Shown one piece after another: positions 28,814 to 36,926 of a stretch of 64,000 bases of DNA (the stretch's first letter is position 1; every line of letters starts with the position of its first letter). Under the pieces are notes generated by a model, which saw only the letters and a list, made by a program, of their open reading frames with translations, searched no databases and had not been told where the DNA came from. The position numbers and the translations under genes were made by a program. The stretch is from contig NCGN01000006.1 of the NCBI GenBank assembly GCA_002281575.1, forward strand, positions 1-64,000. Reading direction: 5' to 3'. The DNA is from Sphingobacteriia bacterium 28-36-52 (lineage in GTDB: Bacteria; Bacteroidota; Bacteroidia; Chitinophagales; Chitinophagaceae).

Positions 28814-31238
28814 TATTATACATCAGTGGCTTAAACAACATCAACTTACTCCTTTCGAATTTCAGGAACAGGCTTGGAAAGCCATACTAAATGGCCAAAG
28901 CGGGCTAATAAATGCACCCACTGGTTGTGGAAAAACCTATTCTGTTTTTTTAGGTGCATTATTACAGTTTATTCAATCTAATCCAATCAATTGGGAAAAG
29001 AAAAACAATAATGGGTTACAATTACTTTGGATTACCCCGTTAAGAGCTTTAGCCAAAGATATTGGGAGGGCTATGGAAGAAGTAATTGAGCAATTAGGGG
29101 TACAATGGAAAGTGGCTATAAGAAATGGGGATACATCCACTGCCGATAGAGCAAAACAAAAAAAGCAAATGCCTGAAGTATTGATCATTACTCCTGAGAG
29201 TTTGCATTTACTCTTAACACAAAAAAATTATCCAAATTATTTTAGTAGTTTAAAAATACTTGCAGTAGACGAATGGCATGAATTAATGGGAAGTAAAAGA
29301 GGTGTACAAACAGAATTAGCCATAAGCAGAATTGCACATTGTACTAATGAATTACAAGTATGGGGCATTAGTGCTACCATTGGAAATTTAGCAGAAGCAA
29401 AAAACGTTTTGCTGGCTCCCTTAAAAAAAGAAGGCATCATCATCAAAGCGAAAATTGACAAACCAATTGAAGTTCATACCATTATACCCGACGAAATTGA
29501 CCAATACCCCTGGGCAGGCCATTTAGGTATCAAATTGGCACATACCCTCATTCCAATAATTGCAGCAAGCAAAACCACGCTCATATTCATCAATACCAGA
29601 GGGATGAGTGAAACCTGGTACCAAACACTACTAACAGTTGCACCAGAATTAGCAGGAGCTATTGCATTACACCATGGCAGCATAGAACAAGAATTAAGGC
29701 TTTGGGTTGAAGATGCTTTACATACTGAGAAGCTGAAAGCAGTAGTGTGTACGGCTAGTTTAGATTTAGGGGTAGATTTTAGACCCGTCGATACAGTTAT
29801 TCAAGTTGGATCACCCAAAGGCATTGCCCGCTTCTTACAAAGGGCAGGCAGAAGTGGACATAGACCAGGTGAAATCAGTAAAATCTATTTTCTACCAACG
29901 CATAGTTTAGAATTAGTAGAAGCTGCCGCACTAAAATCGGCACTTCAAGAAGGTAATGTAGAAAGTAAGACTCCCCTACTCCTGTGTTTTGATGTATTAC
30001 TACAATACCTATGTACACTGGCAACAGGAGAAGGATTTATTGCAAAAAAGATATATGAAGAAGTAAAATCAACACACTGCTTTGCAGATATGCAAGAACA
30101 AGAATGGCAAGAATTATTGCAGCATATTACAGCTGGAGGAAATGCATTACAAGCTTATGACGATTATAAAAAAGTAGAAATTATTGATGGCATTTATAAA
30201 ATAAACAATAGAAGAATTGCTATGAGACATCGCATGCATATTGGCACCATTGTAAGCGATGCAATGCTCAAAGTAAAGTTTTTAAGTGGGGGATATATTG
30301 GTGTTATAGAAGAATATTTCATTAGTAAACTAAGTCCAGGAGATGTATTTACATTAGCTGGTAGAAACGTAGAATTAGTCATGATAAAAGAGATGACTGT
30401 TTTAGTTAAAAAATCATCAGCTAAAAAATCGTTGATACCTGCTTGGCTGGGAGGAAGAATGAGTTTGACTGCAAATTTGGGGGCTGTATTAAGAAGAACT
30501 TTTTCTGAAGCCCTAAAACCCAATGCAGGAGTAGAACTTAAAAGTTTAGCGCAACTATTTTTGCTTCAAAAACAGTTATCACATATTCCACAACACAATG
30601 AAATATTGATTGAACAAATTGAAGATAAGGATGGATATCATTTATTGGTGTATCCCTTTGAAGGGAGGCAAGTTCATGAAGCATTGAGTGCAATTTTAGC
30701 ATATCGAATTGCGCAAATACAACCGATGAGTTTTTCCATTTCAATGAACGACTATGGATTTGAATTATTAAGTGATTCCCCTATTCCTGTTGATGACAGT
30801 AATGTTCGCGAATTATTTAGTGCCAATCATTTATTACAACATATTCAGCAGAGTATTAATAATACAGAAATGGCCAAACGAAAATTCAGGGATATCGCCG
30901 TAATTGGAGGACTAATTTTTCAGGGTATGCCTGGAGAAAAAACCAAAGCAAGGCATTTACAATCCTCTGCCGCATTATTATTTAAAGTGTTTGAAGAATT
31001 TGATCCAAACAATATTCTATTGAGGCAAGCATACAATGAAGTATTAGAGCAACAAATGGACGAAGTAAGGCTCAGATTAGCTTTAAAAAGAATTGAAGAA
31101 AGTACCATTGTATTGCGTTTCCCAAAAAAACTAACTCCCCTCTCCTTCCCCATTGTGGTAGATGGCTTAAATAGAAATAATCTTTCTTCTGAAAAACTAG
31201 AAGACCGAATTAAAAAAATGCAACAACAATTAACTTAG
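28791..31238 (+). CDS. Ligase-associated DEXH-box helicase (Lhr-like)
   Basis: An 815-residue superfamily 2 helicase of the Lhr type found in ligase-associated DNA repair operons. The Walker A APTGCGKT is at 42-49, the DEWH box at 160-163, ISATIGN (motif III) follows, and the second RecA domain has FINTRG and the [12 protein letters not shown] motif VI. The C-terminal part is a winged-helix and Lhr-core region ([20 protein letters not shown]). I choose the ATG at 28791; a GTG at 28761 lies inside the DUF2256 gene. PdeM follows 6 bp on. The ligase and exonuclease normally in this module are not in the window. Confidence 0.92.
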   Translation: MQANKGNDIIHQWLKQHQLTPFEFQEQAWKAILNGQSGLINAPTGCGKTYSVFLGALLQFIQSNPINWEKKNNNGLQLLWITPLRALAKDIGRAMEEVIEQLGVQWKVAIRNGDTSTADRAKQKKQMPEVLIITPESLHLLLTQKNYPNYFSSLKILAVDEWHELMGSKRGVQTELAISRIAHCTNELQVWGISATIGNLAEAKNVLLAPLKKEGIIIKAKIDKPIEVHTIIPDEIDQYPWAGHLGIKLAHTLIPIIAASKTTLIFINTRGMSETWYQTLLTVAPELAGAIALHHGSIEQELRLWVEDALHTEKLKAVVCTASLDLGVDFRPVDTVIQVGSPKGIARFLQRAGRSGHRPGEISKIYFLPTHSLELVEAAALKSALQEGNVESKTPLLLCFDVLLQYLCTLATGEGFIAKKIYEEVKSTHCFADMQEQEWQELLQHITAGGNALQAYDDYKKVEIIDGIYKINNRRIAMRHRMHIGTIVSDAMLKVKFLSGGYIGVIEEYFISKLSPGDVFTLAGRNVELVMIKEMTVLVKKSSAKKSLIPAWLGGRMSLTANLGAVLRRTFSEALKPNAGVELKSLAQLFLLQKQLSHIPQHNEILIEQIEDKDGYHLLVYPFEGRQVHEALSAILAYRIAQIQPMSFSISMNDYGFELLSDSPIPVDDSNVRELFSANHLLQHIQQSINNTEMAKRKFRDIAVIGGLIFQGMPGEKTKARHLQSSAALLFKVFEEFDPNNILLRQAYNEVLEQQMDEVRLRLALKRIEESTIVLRFPKKLTPLSFPIVVDGLNRNNLSSEKLEDRIKKMQQQLT

Positions 31239-31244
31239 TGGCCA

Positions 31245-31907
31245 ATGAGTATTCCATTACTTCATATAATTCTTGGCCAACATTTTTGGTTATCCCCTCA
31301 GAGAAGTATTTACTGGGAAGAGGAAAAAACATTAATTGTTTCAGATACCCATTTTGGGAAGACTGGTCATTTTAGAAAAAGTGGAATTGCAGTGCCACAA
31401 AAAGTTTATAAAGAAGATTTACAACGATTTTTTAGTCTAGCATTTGAATTAAAACCCGAACGAATACTAGTAGTAGGTGACTTATTTCATAGTACCAATA
31501 ATGAGGAACACAACTTGTTTTTAAAATGGAAAAATGATTTTGAATCATTACAAATAACACTAATCAAAGGGAATCACGATATTCTTGGAAATAATTGGTA
31601 CGAAAATGCAGGCATCCAATTAATTGAGCAATTTTATAAAATAGGCCAATTTAGTTTCCAACACGATCCTGCAGAAAAGCATAACCAACTAAATGAGCAT
31701 TCATTTGTCTTTTCAGGACATCTTCATCCAGGAATACACATGAAAGGAATTGGCAAACAATCGCTGCGTTTCCCTTGTTTTTATTTTACAAAAAATCAAT
31801 GCATACTTCCTGCTTTTAGCAAGTTCAGTGGTTTGGCAATTGTGAAGCCCCAAAAACATGACCAGGTATATGCTATTGCAAACGATACTATTATTAAACT
31901 AGCATGA
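31245..31907 (+). CDS. pdeM: Ligase-associated endonuclease PdeM
   Basis: A 220-residue metallophosphoesterase. The five metal motifs are present: SDTHFGKTGHFR (D34, H36), VGDLFHS (D79), KGNHD (N110, H111), QHDP (H140) and FSGHLHPG (H159, H161). The DTHFGK.GHFR variant marks the PdeM family, which partners the Lhr-type helicase in the DNA damage response. It is 6 bp after the helicase and overlaps the deacetylase-like gene by 4 bp (ATGA). Confidence 0.92.
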   Translation: MSIPLLHIILGQHFWLSPQRSIYWEEEKTLIVSDTHFGKTGHFRKSGIAVPQKVYKEDLQRFFSLAFELKPERILVVGDLFHSTNNEEHNLFLKWKNDFESLQITLIKGNHDILGNNWYENAGIQLIEQFYKIGQFSFQHDPAEKHNQLNEHSFVFSGHLHPGIHMKGIGKQSLRFPCFYFTKNQCILPAFSKFSGLAIVKPQKHDQVYAIANDTIIKLA

Positions 31908-32806
31908 TCAAAATAGCATTTGACCCAATATATGCCCATCCATTGCCCGAGAACCATCGATTTCCGATGTTAAAATATCAATTGATACCCGAACAATTGA
32001 TGCATGAAGGAACATATACCACAGAACATTTTTTCAAACCTAGTATTTGTGCAGAAGAAATTATTTTATATACTCATGATCAAGCCTATTTAACTAAACT
32101 ATTGCATCAACAATTGAGCCCTTCGGAACAAAGAAAAATTGGTTTTCCGCAATCACCAGCACTAATACAGAGAGAATTAATCATTACACAGGGAACAATA
32201 GACGCTTGTTTATATGCATTAGAATCAGGTATTTCATTGAATGTTGCAGGGGGAACCCACCATGCTTTTGCGGATAGAGGTGAAGGATTTTGTTTATTGA
32301 ACGATATGGCGGTAGCAGCTAATTATTTATTGAAGCAAAAAATCAGCAAAAAAATATTAATCATCGATTTAGACGTGCACCAAGGAAATGGAACGGCCAA
32401 ATTGATGGAAAAGGAAGAAAAAGTATTCACATTCAGCATGCATGGCGCGCACAACTATCCCTTTCACAAAGAAAATTCCGATTTAGATATAGGATTAAAA
32501 GATGGTACTACTGGTCAGGAATATTTAGCCATTTTACGAGAAACACTTCCCCAACTAATCAATCAAGTAAAACCAGATTTTGCCTTTTATTTATCAGGAG
32601 TAGACATTTTAAACACAGACAAATTTGGCAAACTTCAAGTTAGCCTTGACGAATGCAAACAGAGAGATGAAATGGTATTTGAGCAATTAAAAAAACACCA
32701 AATACCCGTTACAGTTGCTTTAGGAGGTGGATATTCACCCGACGTTAGAACCATTGTTGAAGCACATTGCAATACATTTAGATTGGCTGCCAACTTCTAC
32801 GACTAA
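31904..32806 (+). CDS. Histone-deacetylase-family hydrolase
   Basis: A 300-residue zinc hydrolase of the arginase-deacetylase fold (class II HDAC-like, AcuC/acetylpolyamine amidohydrolase relatives). GGTHHAF holds the H119/H120 charge-relay pair; DLDVHQGNGT gives zinc ligands D155 or D157 and H159; YLSGVDIL gives D234; GGGYS near the end supplies the transition-state tyrosine. The substrate (acetyl-lysine, acetyl-polyamine or other) is unknown. ATGA overlap with pdeM ties it to the repair run; it converges with osmC with a 4-bp overlap. Confidence 0.9.
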   Translation: MIKIAFDPIYAHPLPENHRFPMLKYQLIPEQLMHEGTYTTEHFFKPSICAEEIILYTHDQAYLTKLLHQQLSPSEQRKIGFPQSPALIQRELIITQGTIDACLYALESGISLNVAGGTHHAFADRGEGFCLLNDMAVAANYLLKQKISKKILIIDLDVHQGNGTAKLMEKEEKVFTFSMHGAHNYPFHKENSDLDIGLKDGTTGQEYLAILRETLPQLINQVKPDFAFYLSGVDILNTDKFGKLQVSLDECKQRDEMVFEQLKKHQIPVTVALGGGYSPDVRTIVEAHCNTFRLAANFYD

Positions 32807-33273
32807 CCAATACTATAAACTGCTTGGTGTTTTATGGGAAAGTTACAACTATTAGCAATAAAGCAATATTGATTGGCTTTAACATGTAACGCATTTGCCT
32901 GATCCATCATTTGCATATTAGCCAATGAAATGGAAGGCTTTAATATTACTTCTGTAAACCTTCCACTTCCCGAGAGGTCTTCTACCATTGTACCTTCTGC
33001 ATGGTCATTATAAGAAGTGACAATAATTCCAGCTTCCGCACAAAAATGCAGGTACCAAAGCATATGGCAAGAAGACAAAGCAGCTACCAGCATTTCTTCT
33101 GGATTATACCGATTGGAATCACCCCTAAATGCAGGGTCTGAACTAGATTCAATGGGAGGTTTCCCTTCCACCTGAATTAAATGATTTCTAGAATAGCTTC
33201 TATAATTACTTGTTCCAGTACCTAAATTACCAGTCCACTTAACAGCTACTTTATATTGATGATCTTTACTCAT
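32803..33273 (-). CDS. OsmC/YhfA family protein
   Basis: A 156-residue protein of the OsmC/Ohr superfamily. ALSSCHMLWYLHFCAE carries the peroxidatic C69 and NSCNFPI the resolving C143; the N-terminal KVAVKWTGNLGTGT strand and the SDPAFRGDSNRYNPEEML loop match the general OsmC subfamily. It should reduce organic hydroperoxides. It follows the LexA-like regulator by one base, so both are probably controlled by that repressor. Confidence 0.9.
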   Translation of the reverse strand: MSKDHQYKVAVKWTGNLGTGTSNYRSYSRNHLIQVEGKPPIESSSDPAFRGDSNRYNPEEMLVAALSSCHMLWYLHFCAEAGIIVTSYNDHAEGTMVEDLSGSGRFTEVILKPSISLANMQMMDQANALHVKANQYCFIANSCNFPIKHQAVYSIG

Positions 33274-33274
33274 T

Positions 33275-34027
33275 CTAGTTAAGCTTCTTCTTAAGCGTAC
33301 TTACTTGTTCTTGCAAATTATTCACCATTCCCGCCAATTGATTTACATCCCAAACAGGTGCTGCATTGGCTTTTTGTAAAATATATACCGCTTTCCAAAT
33401 TTCCAACACATCTTCTGCGCTTACGTTGTAAGGCTCGTATTGCGGATTGTCGCTAATTAAAGTGATTTTATTTTTCAAGCGATTATTTTTCATAACTCGC
33501 TTGTAAGCAACTCCTTCATTTCTAGATAAAACCACATAGGTATTGCTATTCTTTAAATCATCTAGGTCTTCTACCTTTTCACCCACAATAACACTACCGC
33601 TTGGAGTAGGCAACATAGAATCACCCATTATTTCAAAAGCCCTATACTGACCGGGAGCCAACATAGGCAAAGTAAAAGTATTCAATTCATCAACAAACTC
33701 AGGGTCCGCATAACCAGTCATATAACCCGCTGCTGCTTTAACGGGAACAAATCGAATTTCATTGGACTCAGCAACCATTTTTAATTGGCGTCTTCTATCT
33801 AAATAAGATCCCCCTGTATTTTCAGCAAGGTCCTTAAATAAAAAGTCTTCAAGCGTAAGCTTAAAAATACTGCAGACCTGTTCCATTACTTCTAATTTGG
33901 GCTCAGCTCTTTCTTCTTCATAAGCACCTACTAAGGAGCGCTTAATTTTTAGCTTGTTGGCAAACTCTTCCTGGGTCCAGCCCCGCAGTTTGCGCAGATA
34001 CCGTAAATTTTTTCCAGCGTTTGACAT
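33275..34027 (-). CDS. LexA-like repressor (HTH_XRE plus S24 peptidase fold)
   Basis: A 250-residue transcription factor. Residues 8-62 are a Cro/CI-type helix-turn-helix (WTQEEFANKLKIKRSLVGAYE); 93-215 are an S24/LexA-like domain with a putative A100-G101 cleavage site (VKAAAGY), S137 in MGDSML and K176 in VAYKRV, the Ser-Lys dyad. The C-terminal 25 residues are coiled-coil-like. All parts for self-cleavage are present, so it could respond to DNA damage or another stress. Two operator-like palindromes lie right upstream, the nearest ending one base from the start codon, which implies autoregulation. Confidence 0.88.
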   Translation of the reverse strand: MSNAGKNLRYLRKLRGWTQEEFANKLKIKRSLVGAYEEERAEPKLEVMEQVCSIFKLTLEDFLFKDLAENTGGSYLDRRRQLKMVAESNEIRFVPVKAAAGYMTGYADPEFVDELNTFTLPMLAPGQYRAFEIMGDSMLPTPSGSVIVGEKVEDLDDLKNSNTYVVLSRNEGVAYKRVMKNNRLKNKITLISDNPQYEPYNVSAEDVLEIWKAVYILQKANAAPVWDVNQLAGMVNNLQEQVSTLKKKLN

Positions 34028-34028
34028 A

Positions 34029-34065
34029 ACTAATACTTTTAGTGCAATTTACTAAAGTTTTTAGT
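34029..34065. promoter_or_regulatory. Paired operators for the LexA-like repressor
   Basis: Two 15-bp inverted repeats of the form ACTAAA-N3-TTTAGT: 34029-34043 (ACTAAT ACT TTTAGT, one mismatch) and 34051-34065 (ACTAAA GTT TTTAGT, perfect). Their centres are 22 bp apart, about two helical turns, so two dimers could bind one face of the DNA. They sit between the repressor gene and the divergent M14 peptidase gene. Confidence 0.6.
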
Positions 34066-34148
34066 TTTTCCAAATTTATTTTCATTTTTATTTTTTCCAG
34101 TCGATTCTAAAAAATGTTTGCAGTACTTTTCATGTGTAATATATAATC

Positions 34149-35801
34149 ATGAAAAAAATAGCTTTTATCTTTTCTATTTGCTTTTCACTAAATGCAATTG
34201 CTCAACAACCTGCAACATTTCCAGCGGCGCTGTTACTTACACCAGAAAAATCCAATTTCGAGAAAACTTCATCTCATGCGGATGTAATACAGTTCTTAAA
34301 TAACATCAAAACCATGAGCCCCCTTATTCATGTAGGTTCAATAGGAAAAAGCACTTTGGGGAAAGAAATCCCCTATGCGGTTTTAGCCAATCCGGCCATT
34401 AGCAATCCTGAACAAGCCAAACAATCAGGTAAACCAGTCGTGTACATACAAGGAAATATACATGGTGGTGAAGTGGAAGGCAAAGAAGTAAGCATGATGT
34501 TGATGCGAGACATTTTATTGGGAAACTTATCTGAATTACTCAGCAAACAAATCATCGTATTCGTGCCTATCTATAATACAGATGGGAACGACCAATTTGC
34601 AAAGGGATTAAGGCCCTCCCAAGAAAATAGTCCCCTAGAAACAGGTATCAGAGAAAACGGACAAAGGCTCGACTTAAATAGAGATGGCATGAAGATGGAA
34701 ACCCCAGAAACAAGAGCTATGGTAGCGAATATTTTGAATGCTTGGGACCCACAAATGGTAGTAGATTTACATACCACCAATGGAACCTGGCATGGCTATG
34801 ATTTAACCTGGGCTCCAGGATATTTATCAGCTGGAGAACCAGGACCTTATAATTATACCAATAGCACCATTCTACCTTTTATAACTGATAATGTTAAGAA
34901 AAAAAATGATTTATTATTTGGACCATTTGGAGATTTTTCAACCAGAGAAGGATGGCCAGTAAAAAACTTTTACACCTATAATCATCATCCAAGATATATT
35001 ATCAATCAAATTGGATTAAGAAATAGAATGTCTATTTTAAGTGAATCATTTGCACATGAACGATTTTATCAGCGCATCAATAGCACTTACCAATTTGTAA
35101 AAGAGATCTTATCTTTTTGCAATAATAATGCGGCAGAAATTATTCAAATAAACCAACAAGCAGAAAAAAACGCAATTGAAAATGTACGCAACAATGCAGG
35201 GATGGTTTCTAAGGGTGTAAGATTTAAAATGGTTCCTACACTAGAGGGCATACGTAACTTTAGAACTTATGATTACATCCCTTTTAAAAAGGAAGACGGA
35301 AGTACCAGTATCGTTAAAACAGGCAGAATCACCCATATAGATAAAGTGAACTACTATGCCGATTTTAAAGACACCGTGAAAGCTACTTTACCTAGAGGAT
35401 ATATTATTCCAGCTGGAATGGACAGCATAGTTGAGCAGTTGAAAATGATGGGGGCAAGAATAGAAAAGTTAGAGAAAAAAACGGAGTTCAAAGGAGAAGA
35501 GTTCATGATCGAAAAATTCACTAAAGCAACAAGAAAATTCGAAGGGCATCAAATGGCTTCAGCGGAAGGAAAATTTATTGCAAAAAATTTTACAGCTGAA
35601 AAAGGAGATTATATGGTAGACCTAGCTCAACCACTGGCCAATTTGATTTTTTATGCATTAGAGCCTCAATCGGATGATGGTTTATTAACTTGGAATTTCT
35701 TTGACCATTATCTAAACACCAAAGGAATTAACACCCAACCAGTAGCATACCCTGTGTTTAAATTTTTTAGCACAATTACAACAACGAAAAAGAAAAGATA
35801 G
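34149..35801 (+). CDS. M14-family zinc carboxypeptidase, secreted
   Basis: A 550-residue exported metallopeptidase with a signal peptide (1-18, NAIAQ). Zinc ligands are H105 and E108 in IHGGEVEGKE and H208 in VVDLHTTNG; the DLNRDGMKMETPETRA block at 175-190 is typical of M14, and ILSESFAHERF near residue 299 likely gives the catalytic Glu. A C-terminal 200-residue beta-rich extension follows the catalytic domain. It would trim C-terminal residues from peptides in the periplasm or outside. It is divergent from the LexA-like gene and may share its operators. Confidence 0.88.
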   Translation: MKKIAFIFSICFSLNAIAQQPATFPAALLLTPEKSNFEKTSSHADVIQFLNNIKTMSPLIHVGSIGKSTLGKEIPYAVLANPAISNPEQAKQSGKPVVYIQGNIHGGEVEGKEVSMMLMRDILLGNLSELLSKQIIVFVPIYNTDGNDQFAKGLRPSQENSPLETGIRENGQRLDLNRDGMKMETPETRAMVANILNAWDPQMVVDLHTTNGTWHGYDLTWAPGYLSAGEPGPYNYTNSTILPFITDNVKKKNDLLFGPFGDFSTREGWPVKNFYTYNHHPRYIINQIGLRNRMSILSESFAHERFYQRINSTYQFVKEILSFCNNNAAEIIQINQQAEKNAIENVRNNAGMVSKGVRFKMVPTLEGIRNFRTYDYIPFKKEDGSTSIVKTGRITHIDKVNYYADFKDTVKATLPRGYIIPAGMDSIVEQLKMMGARIEKLEKKTEFKGEEFMIEKFTKATRKFEGHQMASAEGKFIAKNFTAEKGDYMVDLAQPLANLIFYALEPQSDDGLLTWNFFDHYLNTKGINTQPVAYPVFKFFSTITTTKKKR

Positions 35802-35826
35802 GCATCAGCTTATCGTAACTTGCAGT

Positions 35827-36630
35827 ATGGCAAAAGTTAAAGTAAAAACAAACAAGAAGAAAGAAGAGCCCATTATATTGGTAACCAACGACGATGGATT
35901 TACTGCACCAGGCATTCATGCTTTAGTAGAATCAGTAAAAGGGTTAGGGAAGATTGTAGTAGTTGCACCAGACAAACCTCAAAGCGGTATGGGACATGCT
36001 ATTACAATTGGAGAGCCATTGCGCTTGCATAAAGTGCACCATTTTGGAGATGTAGAAGCTTATAGCTGCAGCGGCACCCCAGTAGACTGCGTCAAATTAG
36101 CTGTAGACAAAGTATTACACCGCAAACCAGATATTTGTATCAGTGGAATCAACCATGGGGCCAATCATTCCATTAATGTGATTTACTCAGGTACCATGAG
36201 TGCTGCATTGGAAGCTTCTATTGAAAGTATTCCAAGTATTGGTTTTAGTTTATTAGACTTTAGTATAGAAGCCGATTTTGAAGGTGCAAAAAAATATGCC
36301 AGAATCATTGTAGAACAATTATTGGCCAGTAAGAAATTAGATAAGCATATATGCTTGAACGTAAATATTCCTAAAGTTAAAGCGGAACTAATCAAAGGAA
36401 TTAAAATATGTTCTCAAGCTTATGCCAAATACCAAGAGAAATTTGACGAACGTAAAGACCCACACGGACGAAAGTATTTTTGGTTAACTGGAGAGTTTGT
36501 GAATTTCGACAAGAGCAAGGAAAGCGATGTTTGGGCGCTAAAGAATAATTATGTAAGTGTAGTACCTGTTCAATTTGACTTAACCAACTATGAATTAAAA
36601 AAGCAGTTGGAAAAAAACTGGAAATTCTAA
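35827..36630 (+). CDS. surE: 5'/3'-nucleotidase SurE
   Basis: A 267-residue stationary-phase survival phosphatase acting on nucleoside monophosphates. The metal site is VTNDDGF (N21, D22, D23), S53 in QSGMGHA, and SGINHGANHS around residues 108-117; SGTPVDCV and YSGTMSAALEA are conserved. A Lys-rich N-terminal extension of 14 residues precedes the first strand. Its stop codon overlaps the next start (TAATG). Confidence 0.96.
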   Translation: MAKVKVKTNKKKEEPIILVTNDDGFTAPGIHALVESVKGLGKIVVVAPDKPQSGMGHAITIGEPLRLHKVHHFGDVEAYSCSGTPVDCVKLAVDKVLHRKPDICISGINHGANHSINVIYSGTMSAALEASIESIPSIGFSLLDFSIEADFEGAKKYARIIVEQLLASKKLDKHICLNVNIPKVKAELIKGIKICSQAYAKYQEKFDERKDPHGRKYFWLTGEFVNFDKSKESDVWALKNNYVSVVPVQFDLTNYELKKQLEKNWKF

Positions 36631-36926
36631 TGCTTTTTAATAAAGATCAATTTGGCTTTGGTTTAATATTGGGATTCATTGCTCCCATATTTGGCTTATT
36701 TGGCTATTACTACTGGAAGTTTAGCTTATTTACTTTGAATGAATTCTTTCAGGTATTGATGCTCCAAAAATCTTTGCTGAGTGGTATCATTAGCATTGCA
36801 TTAATTGCCAATGCCATTGTATTTACCGTTTACATCAATAAGCAAAAAGACAAAACAGCCAAGGGAGTTTTTATTGCAACTTGTGTGTATGCGTTGATCT
36901 CCCTTGGCTTTAAGTGGTTTATTTAA
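36630..36926 (+). CDS. Small integral membrane protein, unknown
   Basis: A 98-residue protein with three likely membrane helices (about 9-29, 48-67 and 79-96) separated by short loops and a KQKDKTAK cytoplasmic turn. I do not recognise the family. It is coupled to surE by a TAATG overlap, so it is a real gene, and it ends exactly where the convergent BlaR-like gene ends. Confidence 0.75.
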   Translation: MLFNKDQFGFGLILGFIAPIFGLFGYYYWKFSLFTLNEFFQVLMLQKSLLSGIISIALIANAIVFTVYINKQKDKTAKGVFIATCVYALISLGFKWFI

